Assembly (NCBI RefSeq): GCF_034702125.1
Contig: NC_085869.1
Location: 18,926,177 to 18,990,176 of the forward strand
Length of the DNA stretch: 64,000 nt
DNA from: Engraulis encrasicolus
Lineage: Eukaryota; Chordata; Actinopteri; Clupeiformes; Engraulidae
Reading direction: 5' to 3'
Program-made: the position numbers and the translations under genes
Part shown: positions 1 to 33,395 of the stretch, piece by piece
Layout of the letters: the number at the start of each line of letters is the position of its first letter
How positions within the stretch are numbered: the first letter of the stretch is position 1
The notes under the pieces: generated by a model
Told to the model about the DNA's origin: nothing
What the model saw: the letters and a program-made list of their open reading frames with translations, nothing else
Database searches by the model: none

Positions 1-472
1 TGAAACCTATTGCAGTCCAGTCCAAATTACTTTTTTCTGAGCAGTGTTTTTATAAGAAACGGGGTGCGCACAGGTGCGCAGCAGCACCGGTGTAACATTT
101 ACCGCTGGTGCGCAGTATCGGTAAGAGCACAGGCTTTAAGCTGTCCAAAATCCCACATTTGAAAATAGTAAGGTCTGCTCTGCTGTTTCAGTAGAAAACA
201 CATACAACCACACTATGCCATTTGAGACAAGTGTCCTCCCATGAAGAGACACCCGAAATAGTCATGCAGCGATTATAGATATGTAATGCTCCTGTTTGTT
301 TCACCCCTGTGAGGGGAGGAGTGGAAGGAACAGAGAGGAGTGGGAAAAGAAATAAACAAGGAGCTGGAGAGGGAAAATAGGGGTCATGTTGGCAGTGCTC
401 TTCAGTTTCACGTCACTCTTAATTTATTTGTATTGTGCATGAACATGCATACAAACTAGCAACACATGCTAC

Positions 473-834
473 CAGGGCTCTAAATTAACTTCTTTCATTA
501 CCAACCAAAATGGCTTTAATCTTACTAGACTAGCCACAGCTGCCACACACACACTCATTAACCCTTTGAGGAGTAAGGAATTTCTAGAGGTTCTTCTAGA
601 ATTTTACTGGAACACTCTACAGCTCCTGTAGACATCTGTGTTAAAAATCTTGCAAAGACATTATGACATCATAATGAGAACTCAAAATTTGGGCAAAATT
701 CTAATCACATATTTGTTATGGTACTCCTCAAAGGGCTAATGGGTCAAAGTGGCTAGTAAGTTGGTCTTTTCTACCAGTCGAACAGAAATTTCACCAGCGT
801 TTGGCCGGTTGGCTGGTGTTCATTTAGAGCCCTG
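473..834. mobile_element. hAT-like non-autonomous element
   Basis: Ends CAGGGCTCTAAATTAAC and GTTCATTTAGAGCCCTG form terminal inverted repeats, with near 8-bp target duplication CATGCTAC/CATGCATG. A nested element occupies 562-736. A related truncated copy lies at 45473-45620. Confidence 0.75.
562..736. mobile_element. nested Harbinger-like MITE
   Basis: 175 bp with ends CCCTTTGAGGAGTA and TACTCCTCAAAGGGC, flanked by TAA at 559-561 and 737-739. The related copy near 45540 (CACTAATGGGTCAAAG) lacks it and shows the empty site. Confidence 0.75.
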
Positions 835-1205
835 CATGCATGGGTGCCGCGAGGGGGGGAGGTGTTACAGATTCTAAGGGCCTGACAGCTCTGATAGGGC
901 CCTGGAAGGATGCTAATAACATAATTTGTCAATTTGGGGCCCCAAAATTTGAATATTTCATGGGGCCCAACATTTCTATCAGCGCCCCTGCCTGCATGCT
1001 ACCATTCACTCTCGTCACAAGAGATGACATGCTTAATTTCTCATCAGTCCTGAGAGAGGAATGACACAGAGACGGTGAGAGTCTGGCTGACAACAGCATG
1101 CATGTCTGTGTGCCTGTCTCTAATGGACCCTTTGATGAGTCCAAAATGAACCCATTAACAGTCTGCCAGAGGAGTGGGCGAATGCCTCCCCTGAGGACCT
1201 CCAGC

Positions 1206-1501
1206 CAGGGCTGGATTAAGATGGCCTGGGGCCCCTAGGCAGCAGGCTACTGTGGGGCCTCTACAGCAGACAAATTTCACGACAGAATAACTGCAAAGGC
1301 AGTGTCATAATTACAAGTTAGGAATTAAGGAGATGACTGCTTACTGTTCAGAGGAGTATTAGTAAGATTTTAAAACTATACTTGACACGACAGATGTTTT
1401 TCTTCAATATCACATCTCTGCAATTTTTGACTTAAGGCCAATCAGGGGCTCCCACCCACTAGGCTTCAGCCATATCTAGCCTGTGCATTAATACATCCCT
1501 G
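1206..1501. mobile_element. hAT-like MITE, first of an adjacent pair
   Basis: Starts CAGGGCTGGATTAAGATGG, ends ATTAATACATCCCTG, with perfect 8-bp target duplication CCTCCAGC at 1198-1205 and 1502-1509. Confidence 0.8.
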
Positions 1502-1517
1502 CCTCCAGCCACAGCGC

Positions 1518-1970
1518 CAGGGCTGGATTAGCGCGCAGACTAGATATGGCTGCAGCCTAGGGCCCCCCACCTGCCAGGGGGCCCCACAGTCGGCTAGATA
1601 TAGCTGCAGCCTATGGCCCCCCACCTGCCAGGGGGCCCCTGATCAGCCAAAAGTGAAAAATTGGGAAAAGACGCAATATTGAAAAATGCATCGGTTGTGT
1701 TGAGTGCAGTTGACACATGTTGATGTGTTATCCTTAATTCCTAGCTCGCAATATTACATTGCATCATATTACATTTCATTTGGCAGATGCTTTTTTTAAA
1801 CCAAAGCGACTTACAGTTGAGGACATAGCCAACATCACTAGCAGATACGACGTGCACAAAGTGTACAAAGTGTAATAATTTCACTATGTAAAGTTGTTTC
1901 GAAATTTGCCTTCTGGGGGGTGCATAGCAATCTGTAGCCTAGGGCCACAGGCCATCTTAATCCAGCCCTG
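1518..1970. mobile_element. hAT-like MITE, second of the pair
   Basis: Starts CAGGGCTGGATTAGCG, ends CTTAATCCAGCCCTG, with perfect duplication CACAGCGC at 1510-1517 and 1971-1978. It contains an internal duplicated GC-rich motif (CTGCAGCCTA.GGCCCCCCAC). A SINE tail in reverse lies at about 1757-1825 inside it. Confidence 0.8.
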
Positions 1971-1981
1971 CACAGCGCCTG

Positions 1982-2167
1982 TCTGCCTGCCTGCCTGCCT
2001 GCCTGCCTGGTTGAGTGGGTGACTGCCTCACAGAGAGACAGTTCAAACAAGCCAGGACAGCCCATTCTTCATATTGCATTAATTAATTAATTAATTCATT
2101 CATTCATTTGTTCATTCAGTCATTCATTCATTCATTCATTAACTCATTCATTTGTTTGCTCATTCAC
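1982..2167. repeat. simple repeats (CTGC)n, (AATT)n, (ATTC)n
   Basis: CTGC units at 1982-2009, then AATT/ATTC units at 2079-2167. Confidence 0.9.
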
Positions 2168-2276
2168 TTTGTCCACACCACTCAGAGCTAACAGGATTGG
2201 TCTAACGTCCGCTCTGCAAGTGTTACTGCTGCACAGAGACATTTCAAACAGGCTATGACCCACGCTGCATTCCTTT

Positions 2277-2665
2277 TACATTACATTACATTACATTACA
2301 TTACATTACATTACATTACACTTGGCTGACACTTTTTTTTAATCCAAAGTGACTTACAGTTATTTTACAGGCTATTGGTAGCAGTCTCTGGAGCAATTGG
2401 GGGTTAAGTGTCTTGCTCAAGGGCTGCTCAGGCATGGTGGAGGAGGTGCAGGGAGGGGTAGGGGTGGGATTCAAACATGCAATCCTTTGATCGAAGAGAA
2501 GACACTGGAGCAGCACAGATGGGATGCTTTTCTTTTTAATTCAAGTGCACAACGTGTTAGGGACTAACGTTTAGATGGAAAGCCATCTTCATCAGAGTCC
2601 ATGCAATCCTTTGATCTTATTGTAAGACTGCCTCCCTATCCACTAGGCCACGGCTGCCCCATTCA
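2277..2665 (-). mobile_element. tRNA-derived SINE (TGTAA-tailed), interrupted
   Basis: Reverse copy: (ATTAC)n tail at 2277-2320, body with AAGTGACTTACAG and TTGCTCAAGG, and tRNA-like head GTGGCCTAGTGG near 2644-2655. It is split by an insertion at 2493-2599. Confidence 0.75.
2493..2599 (-). mobile_element. retroelement fragment inserted in the SINE
   Basis: 107 bp flanked by the 17-bp direct repeat CATGCAATCCTTTGATC at 2476-2492 and 2600-2616. Read in reverse it has TGATGAAGATGGC and AAACGTTAGTC, typical of LINE-type 3' ends in fishes. Confidence 0.65.
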
Positions 2666-2689
2666 TTCCTTCATTCACACACAGCCCCA

Positions 2690-2690
<1 letters not shown>

Positions 2691-2721
<31 letters not shown>
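2691..2721. repeat. poly(C) tract
   Basis: 31 consecutive C residues. Confidence 0.95.
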
Positions 2722-3306
2722 AGCCCCCCCGCGCCGTCCACAGCATTCACAGAGTTAACCGCATTGAACACGGCTCTGCACAAAGGACTGAAAGCAAGTA
2801 GTGGTTTCCAGGAAGGCAAGAGCACTCATCATAGCGATGTGACCTCATTTCCTGAGCATCTGAGGGGTGACGAGGCCCCACAGCAACAAAGGCACCACGC
2901 TGTTCAAGACGGCAGGTTTCAATTCAACTTCTCAATGCACACTCTGGACTGGACATTCCATTAACATAATCCTCCTTGCTGTAAATGCATTCAATTTAAA
3001 TGGGATCCAACCGTACTTCTACTTCAAACGTGGCTACATTTATTTGGTAGAGTTAACATTAATGTGCATAATTGTCTGTAAATTGATTGAGTGGGAAGCT
3101 GCAAATGTATGTATTGCATTCTGTCCTAGATTGTACTAGATGAAGAAAAATCCAGAGACCCAATTTGACCTTGTAAACGCGAAGTCTGCATAGAATCTGT
3201 GTGTCAGTATACAGAGTAGGTAGTGTACTCTATGTACTGCATGCTTAAGTGTGTACCTTTGGCATATGTGTGTGTATGAACTGAAATTGTGCTATATAAA
3301 TACATT

Positions 3307-3315
3307 TTGATTGAC

Positions 3316-3362
<47 letters not shown>

Positions 3363-3392
3363 CTGATTGATTGATTGATTGATTGATTGATG
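3307..3392. repeat. (TTGA)n tetranucleotide repeat
   Basis: About 20 units of GATT/TTGA with two GACT variants. Confidence 0.95.
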
Positions 3393-3463
3393 CATATGTG
3401 TTACTGTATGTATGTCGTCATGCATGTATGTATGTAGTATGCACAGTATGTACTCTACAATTA

Positions 3464-3563
<100 letters not shown>

Positions 3564-3583
3564 ACATGTGCACCACTACCTAC

Positions 3584-24864
<21,281 letters not shown>

Positions 24865-25135
24865 GGTGGCGGACGGGACGGGACGGCTTCCTGCTCGCTC
24901 CGGGTTCCTCCGTCAGTCAGCTCAGCTCAGCGGCTCCAGGCGCAGGCACAGTGAAGATCGAAGAGCATCCTTCCTCCCCTCCCTGCTTGCTGGCGCGAAA
25001 GACGCTGGCTCAGCAGGATGGGTGAGCAGAGCCCCAAGCTGCACGGTTCCCCTCACCTGTGGATGCAGAGAGCAGGGGAAAGACAAGAGAGAGAACACTT
25101 TTTATTTCTTTCTTTTTTTTTTGGGGGGGGGGGTT

Positions 25136-25306
25136 GTTCAAGCCTTTATTGTTTTGTTTTCATGACAGGACAGTGGAGGAGAGACAGGACGTGAGTTGGG
25201 ATGGAGAGACAGGGAAGGGTCGGCAAAGGGCCCGGGCCGGAATTGAACCCAGGTCGGCCGCGTAGCAGACGAGTGCCCTACCATTAGCGCTACGGTAGGG
25301 CCGAGA
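25136..25306 (-). mobile_element. A-tailed tRNA SINE, reverse copy
   Basis: TTCATGACAGGACAGTGGAG, GGTCGGCAAAGGGCCCGGGC and the B box GGAATTGAACCC in reverse. Confidence 0.75.
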
Positions 25307-25309
25307 GAC

Positions 25310-25475
25310 CACTTTTTAACCCCTCAACGCAGAGCCTCTGTTATAACCTTATTGTCACCAAAGTGGTAATGACCAAGTCTTAGTCAGTCTTAGACTCTCT
25401 GCATTGTTATAACAATGTTATGATGTGGATCAAAGAGTGAATAGGCCCGTCGACCGGCCCATCTGCAGTAAGAGG
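25310..25475. repeat. dispersed repeat, AACGCAGAGCC type
   Basis: TTAACCCCTCAACGCAGAGC to CATCTGCAGTAAGAGG, with relatives at 28715-28890 and, in reverse, 33975-34152 and 3795-3905. Confidence 0.6.
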
Positions 25476-26307
25476 CTGCTGCTCTACATTCTGGAAACAC
25501 TGCTGGCATGCATGGTTTTAATGTCAGTCCAGTTGGGAATCAGTCAGTCACAACTTGTCAGTCTTGACAAATTCACAAGCAGGAGGTGTCAATCCTGACT
25601 TCACAAGTTTACAAATTGTGCAAACAAAGTGATCCATCTATCTGGTGATTTTACTAACTGGAAAACCTGAATGATGATGTGTTCGTATGTGTTCGTTAGG
25701 ATAAGTTGGTTCAGAAAATTGTTTGATTGAATAGAGACTGTTGATTTTTGGTTTCTAAACCTGATTTTGCCCTCTGCTCATAGCCTATGGCATACAACAC
25801 AACACGACAGGCTGAAGTAATTTCAGTCATGACGGGATTTTGCCAGAATTACTCCTTATGAGAAAATGGAATCTCTAGTCTACACACAGTCATTTAATAA
25901 GACCCTGCTTGATCCACTGGCTAAGCCTTTAATTTGACTCCAAGTGCACAGTGAGACAGGAATTCACAAGATTCAAGGATTTTTTTTTTTACTGATCCCA
26001 TCCAATTAAATCTAATGCAGCAATTTAAAATCTTCCCTCCACAGACAGCTCACAAAGAGATACTGCTGGTCCAATCCACACACAGTATAAGCACCATACG
26101 TCGTCCTTGAAGGTAATAAGCCCTCAGAGTAATGGCGGAGAGGGCAGGAAGGAGAGGAGACCCATATCGTATGTCCATGCGTGCAAGATACATGCTTCTT
26201 CATCTAATTACAATTATGATTATGTGTGTAATGGCCCGAGGATGGGGAATCAATACACAGAGGCGACAGCACTTTGTGCTGAGTCTGTGGTAGTAGCTGC
26301 CCGAGCC

Positions 26308-26718
26308 AGCGAGCGAGCAAGCGAGTGACCATCCAGGCCAGGGCTGCACACAGCTTTTGCCGGGCCCGGGACAAAGCCACTTGAAAGAGCCCCCCATCCT
26401 ATACATATAATGCAAGTAGGACCCAATTTTGGGGCCCCTCTGTCCCTTTGGGGCCCGGGAACAGCTGACCCCTTTAGTTCCCCCTCTGTCGGCTTCCCTG
26501 GTCCAGGCTACAGTCAGATTTAAACACCACTTCCATACGCCGTGCTTGCTGTGCTAAACCGACTACTAGCCTCAATCAGGCCTCTCGCAACGCCTGTGTT
26601 TGTTCAATTGTCAAGAGTGTAGCCATAATAAGTTCTGGAGGACCAACGGGTCAATGAACGAGCGAGCAAGCGAGTGACCGTCCAGGCTACAGTCAGATTT
26701 AAACACCACTTCCATACA
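26308..26718. repeat. local duplication, one copy split by a MITE
   Basis: GAGCGAGCAAGCGAGTGACC and GGCTACAGTCAGATTTAAAC with ACCACTTCCATAC are continuous at 26657-26718, but in the left copy are separated by the element at 26339-26500. Confidence 0.85.
26339..26500. mobile_element. hAT-like MITE with visible empty site
   Basis: Starts CAGGGCTGCACACAGC, ends GGCTTCCCTG, duplication ATCCAGGC/GTCCAGGC at 26331-26338 and 26501-26508. The uninterrupted paralogue at 26657-26718 shows a single GTCCAGGC. Confidence 0.85.
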
Positions 26719-26818
26719 CGCTGTGTCTCTCATGCCAACATATTGATTGAATATTCTGGGAGCAAGCAGGGGTGGTGAGAGACAAAGGAGGAAGAGAAAC
26801 ACAGTTAGGGATGAAGGA

Positions 26819-26819
<1 letters not shown>

Positions 26820-26900
<81 letters not shown>

Positions 26901-26909
26901 GATAGAGAT

Positions 26910-26962
<53 letters not shown>
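26820..26962. repeat. (GA)n with (GATAGA)n centre
   Basis: About 140 bp of GA interrupted by five GATAGA units. Confidence 0.97.
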
Positions 26963-26964
<2 letters not shown>

Positions 26965-27752
26965 ACTTCAGTCTTTTGAAGTTAATTAGGCCCTGAGGAC
27001 CTGGGCTGAGGATCCGGCCTCCACACCCAGCCTCCCCCGGCAGGTGTCCAGTGGGGGTGGACCTTTAACTGCCTAAAAGAGCACTGAAACCAAAGACATG
27101 ACAGGGCTGACACGTTAGAAGAAGCTGTGATGCGCCACGCTAGAAACTGAAGAGCAGACCTTCTCCATATGTCAAGCGGAACCTTGAGCTATGACTCAAC
27201 CAACGAGTGATGAGAAGGTGTGGATGATGGTTTTTTTTTCCATTTATCTTTTATTTAGCCAGGATTATCCCGTTAAGACTGAAGGCTCTCTTCAGTCAGA
27301 GAGTCCTGGTTGACAAACATATGATAAGGAAAATACACTTACAAGAAAAGACATGAACAAAAACAACCTTACATAAAACATAGTGTCAGGTAAAATGTAT
27401 GTGGCGTTTGCATAGAAACAATATAACAGCTGCTTTCAGATGCGCTCCAGTTGCATCACTGCATGACGTATTCTGCTGCAAAGAGAGAGAAACCTAACCC
27501 GATCGTCATGGGCTGGCCTATTAGATGCAACTTGATAGCGCGTTTACGTGGGAGAAAGCCAGACACAACAACACAGCCAACCAACACACACACACACCGG
27601 CAAGCAACATCATGAATGGCCAGTGAGCAGCATTTCGCTGTGGGTGTCCACCACGGGCGGCAATAAAAAGAAAAAGAAGCTGATTCAGGAGCAAGCAGCA
27701 CCATTTCAACAACAGGATACATCTGGCCAATACCTCTCCCGCCGTGAACATG

Positions 27753-27917
<165 letters not shown>

Positions 27918-28012
27918 TATTTGCAGCCTCCCACCACAGTAGCCTGGCCCTCAGCCAACACCCAGTAAGGACAAAAAAAAGTTGACATGAAGTTCTCATT
28001 GGTTGGTCTATA

Positions 28013-28254
28013 CAAGTGTTTCTCAACGGGGGCTGTACAGCACCCCAAGGGGCGTTGGGGATCCCTAGGGGGGTGTTGGGGAGGATACAGTTGAGAGGAG
28101 GAGGTGCTTAGATGTCATTGGGGTCATTAGTCCATTTAAAATGTTCAAAAGTAAGCGGGCGTTGGCAGGTTTGTGATGAGGTCAAGGGGGCGTTGGAAGG
28201 CTTAGGATGAGATCCAGGGGGGGTGTTTGTTCAAAAAAGGTTGAGAACCACACT
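28013..28254. mobile_element. hAT-like MITE
   Basis: Ends CAAGTGTTTCTCAACGGGGG and GGTTGAGAACCACACT, duplication GGTCTATA/GGTCTAAA. A diverged relative with the GGGGCGTTGG motif lies at 33165-33395. Confidence 0.7.
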
Positions 28255-28714
28255 GGTCTAAAAAAAAAACTTAATATCTTTGCGTAAGTTTGTCTAAGTT
28301 TATAAAGACTATAGATTTGTTCATGTGGATGTGACTTACTATATACTATACACTTCTACAGTGTTGAACTTTCACTATGTTTCCCTACCATGTCTGTAGG
28401 AGCCTAAATGTCTTTGCCAAACAACTTCAATGAGCAATACACAAGGGGTCGTCTCTGGTTAAAGGTAAGTGCTTGTGGCAGCTCCATAAGATGCTGGTCC
28501 AGTTGCAGGAAGCTCTCTCCTTCCTGCATTCAATTAGTCATTGGTTTAATCTTTTAAGTCCTCCTGTCACACTGCTTATCGCACTCGCTGCAGTGCAGTC
28601 TCTGAGATCCCACCAGCTCAGATGCTGATCAGATGCCTCTTTTCAATGTGGGGTACACACAGAAATTTACTATGGTCACTGGATGACAACGGAAAGTGAA
28701 TACAGACTTTCTGT

Positions 28715-28890
28715 AACGCTTTAACACAGAGCCTATGTTATAACCTTACTGTCACCAAAAATGTCTAAATTGTGACTAAATTGTTAGGGCACTCGGTACT
28801 GTCATAGCAATGCAGTTATGATGTAGTTGAGTATTTTTAGCAAATAGTGAATAGGCCCGCCGGTGACCCATCTGCAGTAAGAGGGTACAG
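28715..28890. repeat. dispersed repeat, AACACAGAGCC type
   Basis: TTTAACACAGAGCC to CATCTGCAGTAAGAGG, relative of 25310-25475. Confidence 0.6.
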
Positions 28891-29142
28891 ATACAGTATG
28901 TGTTATTTGGGGAGCAGGATTTGCCCCTGCACAGAGAGTGAGAACCACAATGCCCCAGAAAACTAGCCTAAGAAATCCCATGCTGCTTTGCACAATCATT
29001 CCGAACTGAAAGAATAAATAACCGTTGGCAATCGCAAACCACACCTTCCCTATGAGAAATTCAGTCAGCCAGGTCACAAGACCATATCTCACTCACTTGT
29101 GATATGGTCTGGTGTGAACCAGGCAACCAGAAAACAAACACT

Positions 29143-29342
29143 GGGCCATTCTCAAAACCTAGTGCAGTGTCCTTCCAAGTGTATCAGCCTAATTAGTCAC
29201 ACCCAGTGATTGGATACTCTTTATTAGCCACACCCAGTGATTGGATACACCGTAGAGTTCACCAAAATGTATCCAATCACTGGGCGTGACTAATTAGGCT
29301 GATACACTTGGAAGTGTGCGCACTCGGTTTTGAGAAATGCCC
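29143..29342. mobile_element. foldback element
   Basis: Arms CCAAGTGTATCAGCCTAATT and AATTAGGCTGATACACTTGG extend outward to CATTCTCAAAACC/GGTTTTGAGAAATG and inward to CAGTGATTGGATAC; a second CAGTGATTGGATAC copy lies in the loop. Confidence 0.8.
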
Positions 29343-30559
29343 ACGGACTTCAGTTCGAGCACAGCACTCGAGGCACGCTGCAACCTTTCTGTGACAGAGG
29401 AGCTTCTTCTGTGCTTGTCTGTGTCTAGTTAACACAAAATACTGTGAGAAAGTGCACACTAACAGTAGCTCCTGAGGAGGAAGTGAATCTAGACGTTTAG
29501 AGTGTTAAGGAAGTCTAGAGAACATTTCCAGGCATATACTGTACTGCATATCACAAGGCGTATGGGTACACAGAGCTACCATCACTGACCGAAGTTCCCT
29601 TTGACAAAAATAGGACTACAAGGAATTTGAATTACTGCAGTTCTCACTGACAGCACTGCAACATGCCGCTGGACATTAAGTTCAATATGGGTTTTAATAA
29701 GAAGTCATTGTCAAGCACTGACTGGAGCTCTGTTCACCAGTCGACTTGGTGGCACTGAAGGGACCCTGAGGCTGCTTCTACAATGGCTCATCTGTCTTGA
29801 GGTGCCCTCCCTCACAGTCACCAACAACTGTGACGATTGCCCAGAGGGCAAAGGGCATAGCGTGGCAGTCCAGTTACACGGTTTCAGAAATGTTAGCCAT
29901 GCTTGCCATCTTCCGGGCTAATATTCTTTATGAGTGCTGTACTCTCTCAAGCCGGAGAGGCCTTCCCTTTCTTTGCAGAGAAGAACGCTTACGAAGAATA
30001 TTGGGTAACACTTTACTTGACGCCGGCAATGGCAATGTCATAAACATCTTATGACTGTTATCATTAAGTGACATTTGGTTGTGGTAAAGACAGTCCAAAC
30101 AATGTCTTTTCATGACCATAAAATGTTTATGAAAAGGAAGAAAGGAGTCACACACACTGGAGCTGAATGCAGAATGTATTACAAAAACTGTATTAAACTG
30201 GGAACACTGATGATGGGCTAGACCCGAAACGTTTGTGCCCTGTCTGTCGATTTATTTGCTTTTTTCGGCTTTTACAGTTTTTGATTCTGCATTCAGCTCC
30301 AGTGTGCGACTCCTTTCTTCCTTTTCATTATATTGCTCTTGGAATTACGCACCGAGCGATACGCTCAGGATAAGACATTGGCACGGACGCCACCCCACCA
30401 TTACTATAAAATGTTTATGACATTGAAATAATGTTTATGACTCATCTATGACAGTGTCATGACAGATGACACCTTGTTTTTGACACCATTATGTCACTTG
30501 TCATGGCATGCATATGACGCCGGCGTCAAGAGAAGTGTAACCGCATATATGGCATAGAG

Positions 30560-31660
30560 AGGGAGGCCCATATCAAGGGGCATCATCAGCTTCCACTGCA
30601 GCATTGACTATATTTATTGACTTTGAAAAAAGTCTAACCAATCAAAACAGCATCTCAAAGCAAATACTGGACATTCCCACGACATGAGAACAATAGCAGC
30701 TGCAGCAGTTCTATAAAAGCATTCTTTATAAACTACACAACATAACTATTATTTCAGAAAATGTCCAAATTTCCAGTGACAAATAATAAGTGAAGAATAA
30801 GTGAGATATAACAATCATTGTTACAGTCATACCAGAGAGACTTTTTTTATTTTTTTTATTTACTGCGGGTTTCCTGTTTGACAACGCTGTATTAGATGGA
30901 TGATGCTCTGTCTTGTAAATCCCCTGGTGCACTTACATAACTGTCACCTCAGCTGCCAGATATTATGTCAAAAAGACAAATCCATGAGAAATCCAATTTT
31001 ATCATTTAACAATGTGACAGTGAAATCCTTTTAATGGTCATTGGATCATTAGCAGACAAAAGGTTGAATGGAAATTAGCGATTAAAATACTTGTTACTCA
31101 AGATATGCTTGTCATTTGTGGATGTCAATTAGGCAAGCTATACGTTTACAAGAACTACAAGCTTGGGCTGTGACCTCTGTACACGTGCTGCAGTTATAAG
31201 ACGGTTATTTTCAGTGACCAATAATCACTAATAAACAAAGTGCATTAACAAATAACACATCGTAAGAGAGGCTAATGATGACACTTCCAGCATGAACAAA
31301 GACATGCAGTTCAGAGTAATTGGTCATCAATCATGACAGTGCATGCCGTTAATAAGGTCTGTCAGCCAGTAAGCTTGCTCTGCTGCATTCATACAGCAGG
31401 TCACAGAGAGAGTGAAGGCGGAATGTAGCGTAAAAGACGGGCAACAGAGGCACGGTGCCATCTTTGATCACCTCAGCTCAGCACGCCACAGTGGAACGCC
31501 AACTGGGAGACAAGGGTAGTCTGCATATGTTTACATGAACACACAATCGAAAAGGCCACGCTGCCATCTTATTAGAGCAGTGTCTGTTTGCAGTAATTGA
31601 GCTCAAACAGTGAAATTGATCCCACTGACTTTTGTCTGGGGCCGATGGGAGCTGTGATTC
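30560..31660. other. low-repeat intergenic or intronic stretch, candidate conserved non-coding DNA
   Basis: AT-rich, apparently single-copy, no coding exon. It contains clustered TAAT/ATTA homeodomain-type cores (for example TTTTAATGGTCATTGGATCA near 31029). Conservation cannot be judged here. Confidence 0.3.
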
Positions 31661-32912
31661 TTACATTTCTCAAGCCTTCAGATCAGAGACGACTGATGAG
31701 GTATATGTAAAAGGGGAGCTGTCTCTTCTCAGTATAGGCTTAGTATAGGGAGCCATCAGTAAAAATAACTGGGTTCCATCACTCACTACGTTTGCATGAC
31801 GGTTTTAATTCCGAATTAATAATTCCGAATTAAATAGTTCCGTCGAGTTTACTTTGACCTTTCCTTTAATTACGAGGTGTTTACATGACACCCCACCCCC
31901 ATTTTAATGTTGTGCAGTTTCAAATGAAATATGACATGTTTTGAAAAGAAATGTTAGAAATTAAATTTGCAATACAATTAAGTTATATTATAAGGGGACC
32001 TAGTGAAGGTGGGGTCTGTTATAAAGGTGGTCGCCTTCAATATACGTAGGCCTAAAGCACAGGGGGGAATCCTGGTTTGTGTTCATAGTACAACCCTTGA
32101 AGGACTTTATGAAATTTGACTTAGCCCTCGAATTAAAGAGGTTTCCCACTTCTGCGCTACAGAGTTTAAAATGTGCCAAGGTCAACGCCGGTGGAATAAA
32201 CCCCCGGCACTCACAACAAATAATCCAACAGCCCAACCACCCAACTGCCGTCACATCTGGACGGACATAAAACCCAGACAGACGTGTCCTCCATCTTGGC
32301 AAGGCGAGCAACAGATCTCAGAAACAGCTGACAGCGTGGCCATAAACAGAACGTGGGCTCTCTTAATAAGGGCAGAAAAAACAGACAGTTTAATGTCCCC
32401 CGAGATGAGATGATGCAGTGTCTGCTACAGAGAGACATAAACAAGCACATACGTACAGTATGTAAAACACACACACACATACACACATCATCTCATCATG
32501 GGTCATTCCAAAGCACTTGCTGATTCGCTTAGCGTAACACATTCAACCATCTCCACACTCCATTCTGTTTTTCAAGTGGACAATCAAAAAATCATTTTGT
32601 GCATTGTACTTGTACAACTACTTTGAACTTTGAGCAAAACCTGACAGTAAGGAGAAAGGCGTAAGCATGACAAGTCTCCTACCGACTGCAGCACACATAT
32701 TGCAAGTTTGTACCCTCTCTATTCAAGAGCTGATTACATCTGCCTCCATTTCAAGATTCCTTTGCATCTTGATTGATTTATTTCAGGCGTGTGCAATTCA
32801 AATCACTTCATACAGCAATGCTGTTATCGGCAAGGTCTTAATTACACCACCAGCAATAAAAAGGCTCATTTGAGTTAATAAGCCAGAGGTCGATTACTAG
32901 TCTAAATACTAA

Positions 32913-33045
32913 CATGACCATGACCTGCCTTGAGCATGGTGCTGTTCCGCTTGTCCCTCTTGCACATGTGAGGCATAAATGCAAGTTGTTGTATGCAGTG
33001 AGCTCTGTGTGCTGCAAAGTACTGTGGGCTTTCCCTTTTTACTTT
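32913..33045 (+). mobile_element. diverged CTTT-tailed SINE, 3' half
   Basis: TTGAGCATGGTGCTG, TGAGGCATAAATGCAAGTTG and CTTTCCCTTTTTACTTTCAC match the body of 5395-5716; the head is missing. Confidence 0.6.
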
Positions 33046-33164
33046 CACTTGTATGAATGGTCCCCCCCCAAAAAATGCTTTCAATCAATTGCATCATGTT
33101 ACATCTACTTAACAAATTGTAGTAGCTCTATTACAGCCAAGGAAGGCAACAGAGCGGATTGGAA

Positions 33165-33395
33165 AAGATACAGCTGAGAGGGGGCGGTGCTTAGTCGCCA
33201 TTGGGGGCACTAATCTATCCTATCTTTTAATAATAAGGGAGGTGTTGGCAGGCTTATGATGAGGTCAAGGGAGCGTTGGACAGCTTATGATGAGATTAAG
33301 GGGCGTTGGGCATCTTATGATGAGGTCAAGGGGGCGTTGGCAGGCTTATGAGGTCCACGGGGCATTTATTCAAAAAAGGTTGTGAACCACCGCCC
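33165..33395. mobile_element. diverged hAT-like copy
   Basis: GGGGGCGGTGCTTAG, four GGGCGTTGG-type motifs and the end AAAAGGTTGTGAACCAC match 28013-28254. Confidence 0.55.

Noticed and set aside
929..1144. Possible further osbpl6 exon at the left edge
   Set aside because: The frame does not resemble the ORP6 linker after the PH domain and overlaps GGGGCCC-rich repeat sequence.
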